Shown here piece after piece: positions 7,138 through 13,991 of a stretch of DNA of 31,157 nt. Location of the stretch: positions 1 to 31,157 of IMG/VR virus record IMGVR_UViG_3300011118_000022, one strand, 5' to 3'. Position numbers and translations under genes: made by a program. The notes under the pieces were generated by a model. That model saw nothing but the letters and a program-made list of their open reading frames with translations. It made no database searches and had not been told where the DNA came from. This DNA is from a virus. Within the stretch, counting starts at the first letter, position 1. Each line of letters starts with the position of its first letter.

Positions 7138-7610
7138 TATTTAAATTTAAAGGTGGTACTACAAAAATTGCCGAACATCAATTAGAAAAATTTTACATGT
7201 TCTTTATATTAAATAATGGCAAAGAGTTGTCTTTATATTGTGCATTATCACTTAATCTCACCCATCAAGAAGAAATTGAAAATAACTATTCCACCAACAT
7301 CCCAACTATAAAAATTATTGCCGTTCGTAAAGGCTTTGGATGTCAGCATTTGAGAAAAACTTTTGTATTTAAATTTAATAGCACGTCCCCCCTGACTACA
7401 ATTACTTCTTTTTCTGGGGCAACTACGGGCCTATTTACAGCTAATGGTAGACTACTTTCAAAAACTGAGGCATATCAAACGTTGGGGGATGAAATATCAA
7501 AATATTATCTTCTTAATGAGCCAAAAATACCAGATAATATTTTGGAGAGTATGATACAAATAGAAAATAATGAGGAGGCTCTTAGATGTATTCGTATAAA
7601 AAAATTATAA
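7134..7610 (+). CDS. Hypothetical protein
   Basis: 158 aa, unrecognised. It looks like a soluble alpha/beta protein: MIFKFKGGTTKIAEHQ at the N-terminus, a central segment with IKIIAVRKGFGCQH, and a helical C-terminus. No catalytic motif, signal peptide or membrane segment stands out. It is coupled to the 16-aa leader by an ATGA overlap, and its last codons contain the AGGAGG site of the next small ORF. Confidence 0.7.
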   Translation: MIFKFKGGTTKIAEHQLEKFYMFFILNNGKELSLYCALSLNLTHQEEIENNYSTNIPTIKIIAVRKGFGCQHLRKTFVFKFNSTSPLTTITSFSGATTGLFTANGRLLSKTEAYQTLGDEISKYYLLNEPKIPDNILESMIQIENNEEALRCIRIKKL

Positions 7611-7681
7611 TAAAAATAATAATATTCATAATAGTGTTTTATATTATGTCTTTATATACGATTATTTTAACAATCGTATAA
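7586..7681 (+). CDS. 31-aa membrane peptide
   Basis: ATG at 7586 lies seven bases after a perfect AGGAGG (7573-7578) inside the end of the previous gene, in a different frame. The product MYSYKKIIIKIIIFIIVFY, then IMSLYTIILTIV, is almost wholly hydrophobic after a short basic start and should form one membrane helix. The strong ribosome site is the main evidence that it is real. Its function is unknown. The last codons form a small dyad (ACGATT/AATCGT). Confidence 0.6.
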   Translation: MYSYKKIIIKIIIFIIVFYIMSLYTIILTIV

Positions 7682-7735
7682 AATATGTGTATAAAACAAA
7701 TCAATTTAAAACGAGTAAAATAAAGGAGATTTAAA

Positions 7736-9016
7736 ATGAGTAAAGAATGGACATCAGAAGAGATAAAAAAATTAATAGGGTTAAAAACAGAAGGAAAAAC
7801 TTATACACAAATAGGAAAAATATTAAATAGATCAAGGAATTCTATTAGGGGAAAATTTCGTACACATAACTCTATTACTGATTCGCCACCCCGGCCAGAA
7901 AAAAAGAATAAACTTACTTACACTAGAACTGATCTTATGGAGGCGATTGCCGAAGGTACTAATGTAAGTAGACCATATACTGAAGAAGAAATGTTTGATT
8001 TATTTAAAATTGACCCAACCATATGGACAGTAACTAAAAAAGTAATTAATACCTGGGCTAACTTCTTTCAAACTAAATTATGGTTGGCTAGAAATAAAGG
8101 TGTTTTTGAATTTAAAACAATACAAGAAGAATTCAATACATGGGCTAAAAATAATGCCCCCCTTCTTTCTTCTGTTGATTACAATATCTCTGAAGACGCA
8201 AAAGATAGAATATTAGAAATTAATATGGCAGACCCTCATTTTGATAAACTTGCTTGGGGGAAAGAAAGTGGTGATAATTATGACATAAAAATTGCTAAAA
8301 TAGTATTTATTGACGCCGTTCAAGAAATTATATATAAAGCACGTAAAATTGGTTTTAGTAAAATTTTACTAATCCTTGGAAATGATTTATTTAATTCTGA
8401 GGGAAAGCGTGGTACTACTACCGAAGGTACTCCACAAGATACTGACGTTCGATGGAAACGGTCATTTAGCTTTGTTGTTGCTACCTTAAAAGAAGTGATT
8501 GATATTTGCCAACAACACACGCCCGTAAGTGTTGTATTCGTTTTAGGAAATCACGACGAAGAAAGAACATACTATGCTGGCGAAGCAGTCAAAGCTTTAT
8601 TTCTTAATTGCGCGGATGTATTTGTAGATAATACCCCCAAATCTAGAAAATACTATCAATGGGGTAAAAATATGCTTCAATTTTTACATGGCTACACTAA
8701 CAAAGGAAAAATAAAATGGGATAAATTACCACAATTAATGGCCCAAGAAGAGAAACAAATGTGGGCAGAGACAGAATTTAGGTACAGTCATATAGGACAT
8801 GAACATCATAATGAGGCTACTATATTTAACACTCTAAAGGACGAAATTGGCATCACAGTACAAATAATGCCTTCCATTGCGGGCACAGATGGGTGGCATT
8901 ATGATAAGGGTTATATAGGACACAATCATCAAGCTAAGGGCTTTATATATGATAAAGAGAAAGGACTTGAGTATGAAATTAATTATTATGCTCCCCGCTA
9001 CTTTTATTTAGACTAA
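7736..9016 (+). CDS. Metallophosphoesterase with N-terminal HTH
   Basis: 426 aa. Residues ~1-45 (WTSEEIKKLIGLKTEGKTY, then a QIGKIL helix and SRNSIRGKF) look like a Myb/GcrA-type helix-turn-helix. From ~160 the calcineurin-like fold appears: D166-P-H168, G-N-D at 215-217, G-N-H-D-E at 271-275, HGY at 318-320 and G-H-E-H-H at 354-358. All two-metal ligands are present, so it should be an active phosphodiesterase or nuclease. The HTH suggests DNA targeting, as in SbcD/Mre11-type nucleases, but no SbcC-like partner is seen. AAAGGAG precedes the ATG. It is the last large gene before the candidate origin. Confidence 0.85.
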   Translation: MSKEWTSEEIKKLIGLKTEGKTYTQIGKILNRSRNSIRGKFRTHNSITDSPPRPEKKNKLTYTRTDLMEAIAEGTNVSRPYTEEEMFDLFKIDPTIWTVTKKVINTWANFFQTKLWLARNKGVFEFKTIQEEFNTWAKNNAPLLSSVDYNISEDAKDRILEINMADPHFDKLAWGKESGDNYDIKIAKIVFIDAVQEIIYKARKIGFSKILLILGNDLFNSEGKRGTTTEGTPQDTDVRWKRSFSFVVATLKEVIDICQQHTPVSVVFVLGNHDEERTYYAGEAVKALFLNCADVFVDNTPKSRKYYQWGKNMLQFLHGYTNKGKIKWDKLPQLMAQEEKQMWAETEFRYSHIGHEHHNEATIFNTLKDEIGITVQIMPSIAGTDGWHYDKGYIGHNHQAKGFIYDKEKGLEYEINYYAPRYFYLD

Positions 9017-9020
9017 AATT

Positions 9021-9034
9021 TGCAAACGCTTACA
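9021..9034. promoter_or_regulatory. cre-like operator, copy 2
   Basis: TGCAAACGCTTACA fully matches the Bacillus cre core TGNAARCGNWWWCA. It lies between the metallophosphoesterase stop and the next ribosome site. The same 14-mer, plus two A on its right side, recurs at 29844. Confidence 0.5.
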
Positions 9035-9049
9035 AAAAAGGAAAACACT

Positions 9050-9118
9050 GTGAAATTTATAAAACAAAAAGTAGAAGTTATCTTAAAATATTTCCCAAAG
9101 GATATTAAGGAGGCGTAA
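9050..9118 (+). CDS. 22-aa ORF, possible leader peptide
   Basis: GTG at 9050 follows AAAAAAGGAAAACACT. The peptide has a basic, amphipathic helix character (VKFIKQKVEVILKYFPKD). Its last codons AAG GAG GCG form the ribosome site of the Cys-rich gene at 9123. Coupling is plausible; no function is recognised. Confidence 0.4.
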   Translation: MKFIKQKVEVILKYFPKDIKEA

Positions 9119-9122
9119 AAAA

Positions 9123-9506
9123 ATGACAAGCAAACAAAAATTAATTAAAATTTGTCAAATTAAAGCAAAACTTATTAAAAAACATATAGATATTGACAAT
9201 TATTTTACACCGGAAGATCAAAAAGAGATTGAAAATTGGTCGGCGAGAGAATGTCTTAGAATTGTTGAAACAATGAAAAAAGCTTTAGACGTTACTGATT
9301 TTAGTGACTGTTCTGATGCTAAAATTTGTCCTTGGTGTATTTTTTATGGCTTGTTTTGTAATATATGTTCTTATGGTGCCAAACATGGGAAATGCGATGA
9401 TATAGACAGCTTATATAATAAAATTGCTCAACAGTCAAACCACTTTGGTAGTGCTATTATCCAAATTTCGACATTAATGACAAAAATTAAAAAAATATTG
9501 GGATAA
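9123..9506 (+). CDS. Cys-rich protein of unknown function
   Basis: 127 aa. The first half is charged and helical (MTSKQKLIKICQIKAKLIK, then IEN and RIVETMKKAL segments). Residues ~60-90 hold a cysteine cluster C-x5-C-x2-C-x6-C-x2-C followed by AKHGKC, which suggests a zinc site. A truncated copy of its 5' end lies at 5077-5184, so this gene has been duplicated in this phage. AAGGAGG gives a strong start. It directly precedes the candidate origin. Confidence 0.65.
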   Translation: MTSKQKLIKICQIKAKLIKKHIDIDNYFTPEDQKEIENWSARECLRIVETMKKALDVTDFSDCSDAKICPWCIFYGLFCNICSYGAKHGKCDDIDSLYNKIAQQSNHFGSAIIQISTLMTKIKKILG

Positions 9507-9540
9507 TTTCGTATAAACATTTACAAATTTTTCTTAAGTT

Positions 9541-9653
9541 GACAAAGAAAATACGGTGATACTTTACAAAGAAAATACGGTGATACTTTACAAAGAAAAT
9601 ACGGTGATACTTTACAAAGAAAATACGGTGGTGCTTGACAAAGAATTTTACCG
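9541..9653 (+). repeat. Iteron array: four 24-base direct repeats plus a partial fifth
   Basis: Units begin at 9542, 9566, 9590 and 9614, each 24 bases long and abutting with no spacers. The common core is AAAGAAAATACGGTGATAC. The fourth unit ends differently (GTGGTGCTTG), and a fifth begins at 9638 and diverges after ACAAAGAA. No gene covers them. Uniform period, position upstream of a DNA-binding gene and the A+T tract after them fit initiator-binding iterons. Confidence 0.85.
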
Positions 9654-9658
9654 TTATA

Positions 9659-9746
9659 CAAATTGTCCCCCGGGACATACTTTGAGGCAGGAAAAGTCAA
9701 GAAAAGTTAAAAACTTGCCCCAAAGTATGTCCTACAAGACAATTTG
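9659..9746. repeat. Large interrupted inverted repeat
   Basis: The outer arms CAAATTGTC (9659-9667) and GACAATTTG (9738-9746) are perfect complements. After a symmetrical 5-base mismatch, the inner arms GGACATACTTTG (9673-9684) and CAAAGTATGTCC (9721-9732) are also perfect and continue imperfectly as AGGCAGG/CTTGCCC around a ~22-base loop. No T-run follows, so it is not a simple terminator. It could extrude as a cruciform or fold in RNA. Confidence 0.85.
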
Positions 9747-9876
9747 ATGGTCTTTAACCTGTTGAAAAATGGGAAAGTTGAAAAATAGAAAAATTGATAC
9801 TTTAATACATATATATATATATAACTAATATAAGTATTAATAGTATATATAAATTATTAAAAGGGAAGCAAAAAAA

Positions 9877-10767
9877 ATGACACTTAAAATGTCTCAAATT
9901 TTTTCAGAAAAAATAACTACTAAACAAGATTTGTTTTTAGTCTTTTTAAATCTTGCTCCGTTTTTAAATATTTCTGGAGTTGAATTTACAATTTATCAAT
10001 ATGTGCTCAGTAAAATTTTTTTAACAAATTCTATTTCTTTAGTAATTAATCTTCGTCTACTGTGGAGTGGTGATCTTGCTAATCGTTTCTTTGGAGTAAA
10101 TTGTAGTAGGCGTAATTTATATAAGGCAATGAGTAGGCTTCAAGACAAAAATGTAATTTACAGGGGTAAAAACCAATCAGAATACGTTTTAAACATGCCT
10201 GGCTTGTCTCAGGTTCTACTTTCTTTCTATGGCTGGATACCTGCTACCCTAGAATTGATTGTAGAGCAATCTAGGGGCCTTAAAATAGATTTTGGCGAAA
10301 TCATCCGCACGGAGGAAAATATTATGAAATTAGAGGAAGCAATTGAAAGAGGCAAGAACAAAAATAAAAACGCTTTAAAAAGAAAGCACAAAAGGCTTGA
10401 TGCCCGGCTCCCAAATAAGTATACTCCGGCTATCGTATTTCAATTTTTACAAATATACAGCAAGGAAAGCGATATTTTATTATTTGATCGCCACACAGCA
10501 ATATTACGTGGACAAATACGAAATTGGATTACAGATTGTAAAAGTAAAGATGTCGACATTAAAGCAAGATTAAAGCAATTGTGTATTTGTTGGCGCGCTT
10601 TGGTAAGTTTACAGGACGAGACGGGAACAAAATTAGCAATTGGGGGTGCTGTAAGCTTTAAAACTTATTATTTATATCAAAAATATATAGACCCGTGGCT
10701 GGATGAACACGGAAAAGAATTTGAAGAAGAATCTAATAAACCTCTAAGAAAAATACATAAACTTTAA
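9877..10767 (+). CDS. Winged-helix protein, candidate replication initiator
   Basis: 296 aa. Residues ~60-110 read as a winged helix: a WSGDLANRFFGV helix, then SRRNLYKAMSRLQDKNVIYR as recognition helix, and SEYVLN as wing strand. Residues ~145-170 are strongly basic (ERGKNKNKNALKRKHKRL), and the C-terminal half is helical with AILRGQIRNWI. No enzyme motif is present. Its place directly after the iteron region and before helicase and primase genes suggests that it binds the origin. This is a context-based inference; a transcriptional regulator is also possible. AAGGGAAGC precedes the ATG. Confidence 0.6.
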   Translation: MTLKMSQIFSEKITTKQDLFLVFLNLAPFLNISGVEFTIYQYVLSKIFLTNSISLVINLRLLWSGDLANRFFGVNCSRRNLYKAMSRLQDKNVIYRGKNQSEYVLNMPGLSQVLLSFYGWIPATLELIVEQSRGLKIDFGEIIRTEENIMKLEEAIERGKNKNKNALKRKHKRLDARLPNKYTPAIVFQFLQIYSKESDILLFDRHTAILRGQIRNWITDCKSKDVDIKARLKQLCICWRALVSLQDETGTKLAIGGAVSFKTYYLYQKYIDPWLDEHGKEFEEESNKPLRKIHKL

Positions 10768-10775
10768 GGATTAAT

Positions 10776-11048
10776 ATGGATCAGAGACATGCAAGATTAA
10801 GAGTATGTGCTTCTTGTGAATGGATTTTTAAAGATCATGATTCTTGTCCTAAATGCGGATTTGCACATTATGGAGCACGTCATGTATATGGTGACAAATG
10901 TTATAAATATAAATACTCACAAGAACCTTGGATGAATAGCAAAATAAGATGCTATACAAGTAAATTAAATAGTATAATATATGAGACTAATCAATTTAAA
11001 GAAAAAGATAAGTTTTGTTTGATTAATATTGCTGGGTGGAAAAATTAA
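10776..11048 (+). CDS. Zinc-ribbon protein
   Basis: 90 aa. The N-terminal third has C11-x2-C14 and, about ten residues later, C-P-K-C-G-F near 24-29, a typical zinc ribbon. Later cysteines in GDKCYKYKY and SKIRCYTS may form a second site. No other domain is visible. AAGGA lies just before the ATG. It sits between the initiator candidate and the possible helicase loader, so a replication-linked role is reasonable but unproven. Confidence 0.65.
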   Translation: MDQRHARLRVCASCEWIFKDHDSCPKCGFAHYGARHVYGDKCYKYKYSQEPWMNSKIRCYTSKLNSIIYETNQFKEKDKFCLINIAGWKN

Positions 11049-11693
11049 ATGAATAAATTAATACATTCTTGGGACGACAACAAAGATTTTGGGTGGGCCA
11101 AAGAAGATTTAAATAGTATTTATTATAATTTAAAAAAATTTGGATACTTACTTCCTCCCCAAAAACCAAGTGATTTAGTTGTTAAAATAATAAATAAAAT
11201 AGTTGGCAAGCTTCTTAACGACGAGTGGCTTATATTATTAAGTAATAATTATAATTTACTTGCACAACTTAGCAATCTTATCCCGATTACATATTCTTTA
11301 AATTCTATGTATTCTTGTATGAATGTAACTACAAATGAGGTATATAAAGCATTGTATGAAAGTTCCTTTGACGATAGCGTATTAAACACTATGAAGTTAT
11401 CAACATTGTTGTATTGGTCCAATGTAGCCCAATCTGGCCCAAATGTAAGTAAATACTCAGGAGTATTTTTTGATCTCATAAGTACAAGAGCAAAACGAAA
11501 ATGTACGACAGTATTTACACATTTGTATAACGGCGAGCGCGCTCCAAGTACGCTTATGCGTACTTTAGGAATAAGTATTTCAACACTATTTGGTGAAGGA
11601 ACTACAGCAATTATCAAAGAAAAAATAACACCAATTGACATCCCTATTGAAGTTAATAATTCTTGGGATAAAATAGGAGAAATTTTAATTTGA
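11049..11693 (+). CDS. Possible degenerate DnaC-like helicase loader
   Basis: 214 aa. The stretch at ~140-190 (FFDLISTRAKRKCTTVFTHL, then RAPSTLMRTLG and ISTLFGEGTTAIIKEK) resembles the sensor-1 to sensor-2 end of DnaC/IstB loaders, which read roughly 'LI..R......T.FTSN...eL...LG.....L.EG'. No Walker A motif is present, and the expected Walker B position (STLLYWSN) lacks the acidic pair. It lies just upstream of the DnaB-type helicase gene, where a loader would be expected. If correct, it is a loader that no longer binds ATP in the usual way. The similarity is weak and judged by eye. Confidence 0.35.
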   Translation: MNKLIHSWDDNKDFGWAKEDLNSIYYNLKKFGYLLPPQKPSDLVVKIINKIVGKLLNDEWLILLSNNYNLLAQLSNLIPITYSLNSMYSCMNVTTNEVYKALYESSFDDSVLNTMKLSTLLYWSNVAQSGPNVSKYSGVFFDLISTRAKRKCTTVFTHLYNGERAPSTLMRTLGISISTLFGEGTTAIIKEKITPIDIPIEVNNSWDKIGEILI

Positions 11694-11699
11694 AAAATT

Positions 11700-11713
11700 T
11701 GTAAACGTTTGCA
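11700..11713. promoter_or_regulatory. cre-like operator, copy 3
   Basis: TGTAAACGTTTGCA lies between the loader-like gene and the ribosome site of the 41-aa ORF, the same placement as the copies at 7059 and 9021. It differs by one base from the palindrome at 7059. Confidence 0.5.
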
Positions 11714-11726
11714 CGAAGGGTGAATA

Positions 11727-11852
11727 ATGAAATTAATAAAAGTTATTGTTGGTTTAATTAAAAGTAGTTTTAAAACTTTTAAAAATTTTAAAAAAGCTAT
11801 GTTTGCTGTAGATAAAGAATTTTTGAGGAGGAACAAGTTTAAATGGATATAG
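11727..11852 (+). CDS. 41-aa basic amphipathic protein
   Basis: ATG at 11727 follows GAAGGGTGAATA. The product MKLIKVIVGLIKSSFKTF, then KNFKKAMFAVDKEFLRRNK, is strongly basic with a hydrophobic first half, suggesting a membrane-surface or DNA-binding peptide. Its end contains GAGGAGG, the ribosome site of the next small ORF, which overlaps it by ten bases. Function unknown. Confidence 0.5.
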   Translation: MKLIKVIVGLIKSSFKTFKNFKKAMFAVDKEFLRRNKFKWI

Positions 11853-11992
11853 AATTAATGAAAGAAGAATGGAAAAGATATAATAAATTTAAGCCATCTA
11901 GTTTTCAGAAAGTATTTTGGTTCTTTTTTCCAACAATGACTTCAATGAAGTGGAAGAAATATAAAAATGTAAATGAAGAGGAGTGTTGGTAA
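11843..11992 (+). CDS. 49-aa protein of unknown function
   Basis: ATG at 11843 lies after a strong GAGGAGG (11825-11831). The product is rich in aromatic and basic residues (SFQKVFWFFFPTMTSMKWKK) and ends EEECW. A short hydrophobic stretch FWFFFP may touch the membrane. Its last codons GAA GAG GAG serve as ribosome site for the helicase. No family is recognised. Confidence 0.5.
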   Translation: MDIELMKEEWKRYNKFKPSSFQKVFWFFFPTMTSMKWKKYKNVNEEECW

Positions 11993-11993
11993 C

Positions 11994-13256
11994 TTGAGTG
12001 CTGGATTGGGGTTATTTCAAAAAATAATAAAAGATAAATATAAGATAAGTACTTTACAAGATCATGGTATATCTGAAAGAGTATTTAACCAAGAAGAGAA
12101 GAAGGTATATAATTTTTTGGTTAAATATCACAGAGAATACGGAGACGTTCCTCCGCTTGCTACAGTAGTGCTCGAAACCGGAGTATCTTTTCCTACTGTC
12201 CCTAATAATTCTGTTGATTATTGGATTGATTGTGTGAAGAAGGGTTATATAAGAAGACAAATTGTAAATTGCGCAAATAGAATAGTAAAAACAAAGGCCA
12301 CTTCAGATTTTAATAATAATTGTGAAAATTGGATAAGAACATTACATACAGATATTAGTTCATTTAATCTGATAGAAAAAGTATATACAATTGCGGATAT
12401 AGCACCCCAAGTTGTAGAAGCGCATGATAGGCGACAAAAATCACCTGAAATGTTTGGCATCCCATTTGGTATTCCTTATTTAGATACAATTTCTGATGGG
12501 GCACAACCAGGAGACACAATTGCAATATGTGCCAGACCGGAATTAGGAAAAACTATGTTAATGCTCACGATGGCGTTAAGTGCTTTTAGAAAAGCTAAGA
12601 CAATTTTATATGTTACGCTTGAAATGTCGGCTTTTCAAAATGTAAGAAGAATAATTGCTGTTGATGCAAGTGTACCGGCAATGAGAATGAGATTAGGAAA
12701 ATTGGGACATTGGGGCCGAAAAGAAATGTTAAGTAGTGTGAAGAGATTTAAGGCCAATAAAAATAATTTTTATTTATTGCAAGGATCGCTTCATACAACC
12801 GTTGAGGATTTAATTTCTAGAGTACAGGATATACAACCAGATGTTTTGTATGTAGACGGAGCATACCTTTTACGTTCTAATTTAAAAATAACTTCAAAAG
12901 TTGAAAGAATAGCGTATACAGCAGAAACGCTTAAGGCCATTGCCACAACTTTTTTAATTCCAGTCATAGAAACATATCAATTTGATCGAAAAGTTGGTAA
13001 AAAGTCTACTGGAGGTCTTGGAAATATAGGATGGTCTGACGTAGTTGGGCAGTTAGGATCAATTGTACTTGGTATAGCTGATAGCGATTTTCTTGAGGAG
13101 CGTAAAACATTTGCTGCAAGACAATATAAAATACTTGAAATATTAAAGGGACGTGAGGGTGAGAAAGGAAAAATAAAAATGCTTTTTGATATGCAAAGAA
13201 TGAAATTTGAACAAGCAGAGGTATTGTCGGGGAATGAATTATTAATAAATAATTAA
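11994..13256 (+). CDS. DnaB-family replicative DNA helicase
   Basis: Hexameric helicase that unwinds the fork for the phage polymerase. I choose TTG at 11994 because GAGGAG (11978-11983) sits ten bases upstream; the in-frame ATG at 11973 has no ribosome site and would only add seven residues. The RecA-like domain has the Walker A variant ARPELGKT (first Gly replaced by Ala; ~180-187 in the 420-aa form), the TLEMS segment typical of DnaB, and Walker B L-Y-V-D at ~285. FGIPFGIPYLDTISDG before Walker A matches the DnaB pattern 'TGIPTGFxxLDxxxxG'. The N-terminal ~130 residues fit the primase-interacting helical domain. It shares an operon with the primase gene 0.7 kb downstream. Confidence 0.88.
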   Translation: MSAGLGLFQKIIKDKYKISTLQDHGISERVFNQEEKKVYNFLVKYHREYGDVPPLATVVLETGVSFPTVPNNSVDYWIDCVKKGYIRRQIVNCANRIVKTKATSDFNNNCENWIRTLHTDISSFNLIEKVYTIADIAPQVVEAHDRRQKSPEMFGIPFGIPYLDTISDGAQPGDTIAICARPELGKTMLMLTMALSAFRKAKTILYVTLEMSAFQNVRRIIAVDASVPAMRMRLGKLGHWGRKEMLSSVKRFKANKNNFYLLQGSLHTTVEDLISRVQDIQPDVLYVDGAYLLRSNLKITSKVERIAYTAETLKAIATTFLIPVIETYQFDRKVGKKSTGGLGNIGWSDVVGQLGSIVLGIADSDFLEERKTFAARQYKILEILKGREGEKGKIKMLFDMQRMKFEQAEVLSGNELLINN

Positions 13257-13270
13257 AAAGGGGGTAAATA

Positions 13271-13519
13271 ATGGAGGGGAAAATAAATAATAATGGAGAG
13301 TTATATATAAAAAGAGGTTTAGGATATAGGCAGCAAGAATGCAAACATAAAGCAGATTTAGACTATACTGCGTGTGGTGATAGTTGTCCATTATTCGGTG
13401 AGCCGACTTTTACTCTTGTACAAGAGCGCATGTGGCCATCATTACCGGCGCATTATGCTAAATTAGAATTGTGCGGAGGTAAAATATTATACTTTACAAA
13501 TTTTAAGGACGAAAGGTAA
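13271..13519 (+). CDS. Cys-rich small protein, paralogue A
   Basis: 82 aa. Four or five cysteines are arranged as QEC, ...C-x3-C-P-L-F-G-E-P..., and LELCGGKIL, ending F-x-D-E-R. The protein at 13749 shows the same order (KRG, QEC, C-x2-C-x-LFGEP, LKLC, FTDER), so the two are paralogues. The conserved cysteines suggest a metal site. GGGGGT gives the ribosome site. Function unknown. Confidence 0.65.
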   Translation: MEGKINNNGELYIKRGLGYRQQECKHKADLDYTACGDSCPLFGEPTFTLVQERMWPSLPAHYAKLELCGGKILYFTNFKDER

Positions 13520-13525
13520 TAATTT

Positions 13526-13735
13526 ATGAAAATAAAAGTATGCAGAAGTGATAAACAGGAATGCCCTTATCTCACAATAAACAATTATGGAATACCACAA
13601 TGTATTTTTAATTATGCTGTTAATTATATTTTATCTGATTTTTTAAATAATTGGAAAGCTTTTTCTGAAAATTGTGATTTAATTAAATTAGGCTGGTCTC
13701 CACCAAAAAATAATGAATTAATAAAAATAAGATAA
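13526..13735 (+). CDS. Small Cys-containing protein
   Basis: 69 aa starting MKIKVCRSDKQECPYLTI with cysteines at ~6, 13 and 26 and one later (ENCDLIKLGW). It lies between the two paralogues at 13271 and 13749 and shares the short E-C-P and Cys-rich style, but cannot be aligned with them along its length. AAAGG precedes the ATG. Function unknown; a metal-binding fold is possible. Confidence 0.6.
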   Translation: MKIKVCRSDKQECPYLTINNYGIPQCIFNYAVNYILSDFLNNWKAFSENCDLIKLGWSPPKNNELIKIR

Positions 13736-13748
13736 TGGGGGGTTTAAA

Positions 13749-13991
13749 ATGGATGGAAAAATAACAAAAGAAGGAAAATTAGCAATAAAAAGAGGTTCTA
13801 AATATAAAAAACAAGAGTGTATTAAATATCCGCAGTATTCTTGTTGTGATGAATGTCAATTATTTGGGGAGCCTTACGATATTGTTTCTTATAGTGTTTA
13901 TAACCCCCCATATAAATCGCCTTCTGTGGGGTTAAAATTATGCGATAAACAAAGACTTGAATTTATTGAATTTACTGATGAGAGAGAATAA
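13749..13991 (+). CDS. Cys-rich small protein, paralogue B
   Basis: 80 aa, clearly related to the protein at 13271: MDGKITKEGKLAIKRG against MEGKINNNGELYIKRG, then a shared QEC, LFGEP, LKLC/LELC and F-T-D-E-R/F-K-D-E-R end. The cysteines are at equivalent places. A tandem duplication with one gene inserted between the copies explains the layout. A GGGGGG ribosome site precedes the ATG. The stop abuts the primase ATG. Confidence 0.65.
   Translation: MDGKITKEGKLAIKRGSKYKKQECIKYPQYSCCDECQLFGEPYDIVSYSVYNPPYKSPSVGLKLCDKQRLEFIEFTDERE

Larger units (their letters stand above)
9507..9876. other. Candidate replication origin (gene-free region)
   Basis: These 370 bases hold no credible gene. In order they carry a degenerate cre-like 14-mer (9512), the 24-base iterons, the 88-base inverted repeat, and an almost pure A+T tract at ~9790-9862 with an AT run, which would melt easily. 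The next gene encodes a winged-helix protein, followed by helicase and primase genes. Iterons, a melting region and an adjacent initiator gene are the classic parts of an iteron origin. An extended promoter or leader for the replication operon is the main alternative. Confidence 0.6.

Noticed and set aside
9541-9653. CRISPR array
   Set aside because: The 24-base units abut with no spacers and no cas genes are present.
9487-9747. Two open frames of ~63 aa on opposite strands across the 24-base repeats
   Set aside because: The repeat length is a multiple of three, so frames stay open by construction. The proteins are simple repeats with no ribosome sites.
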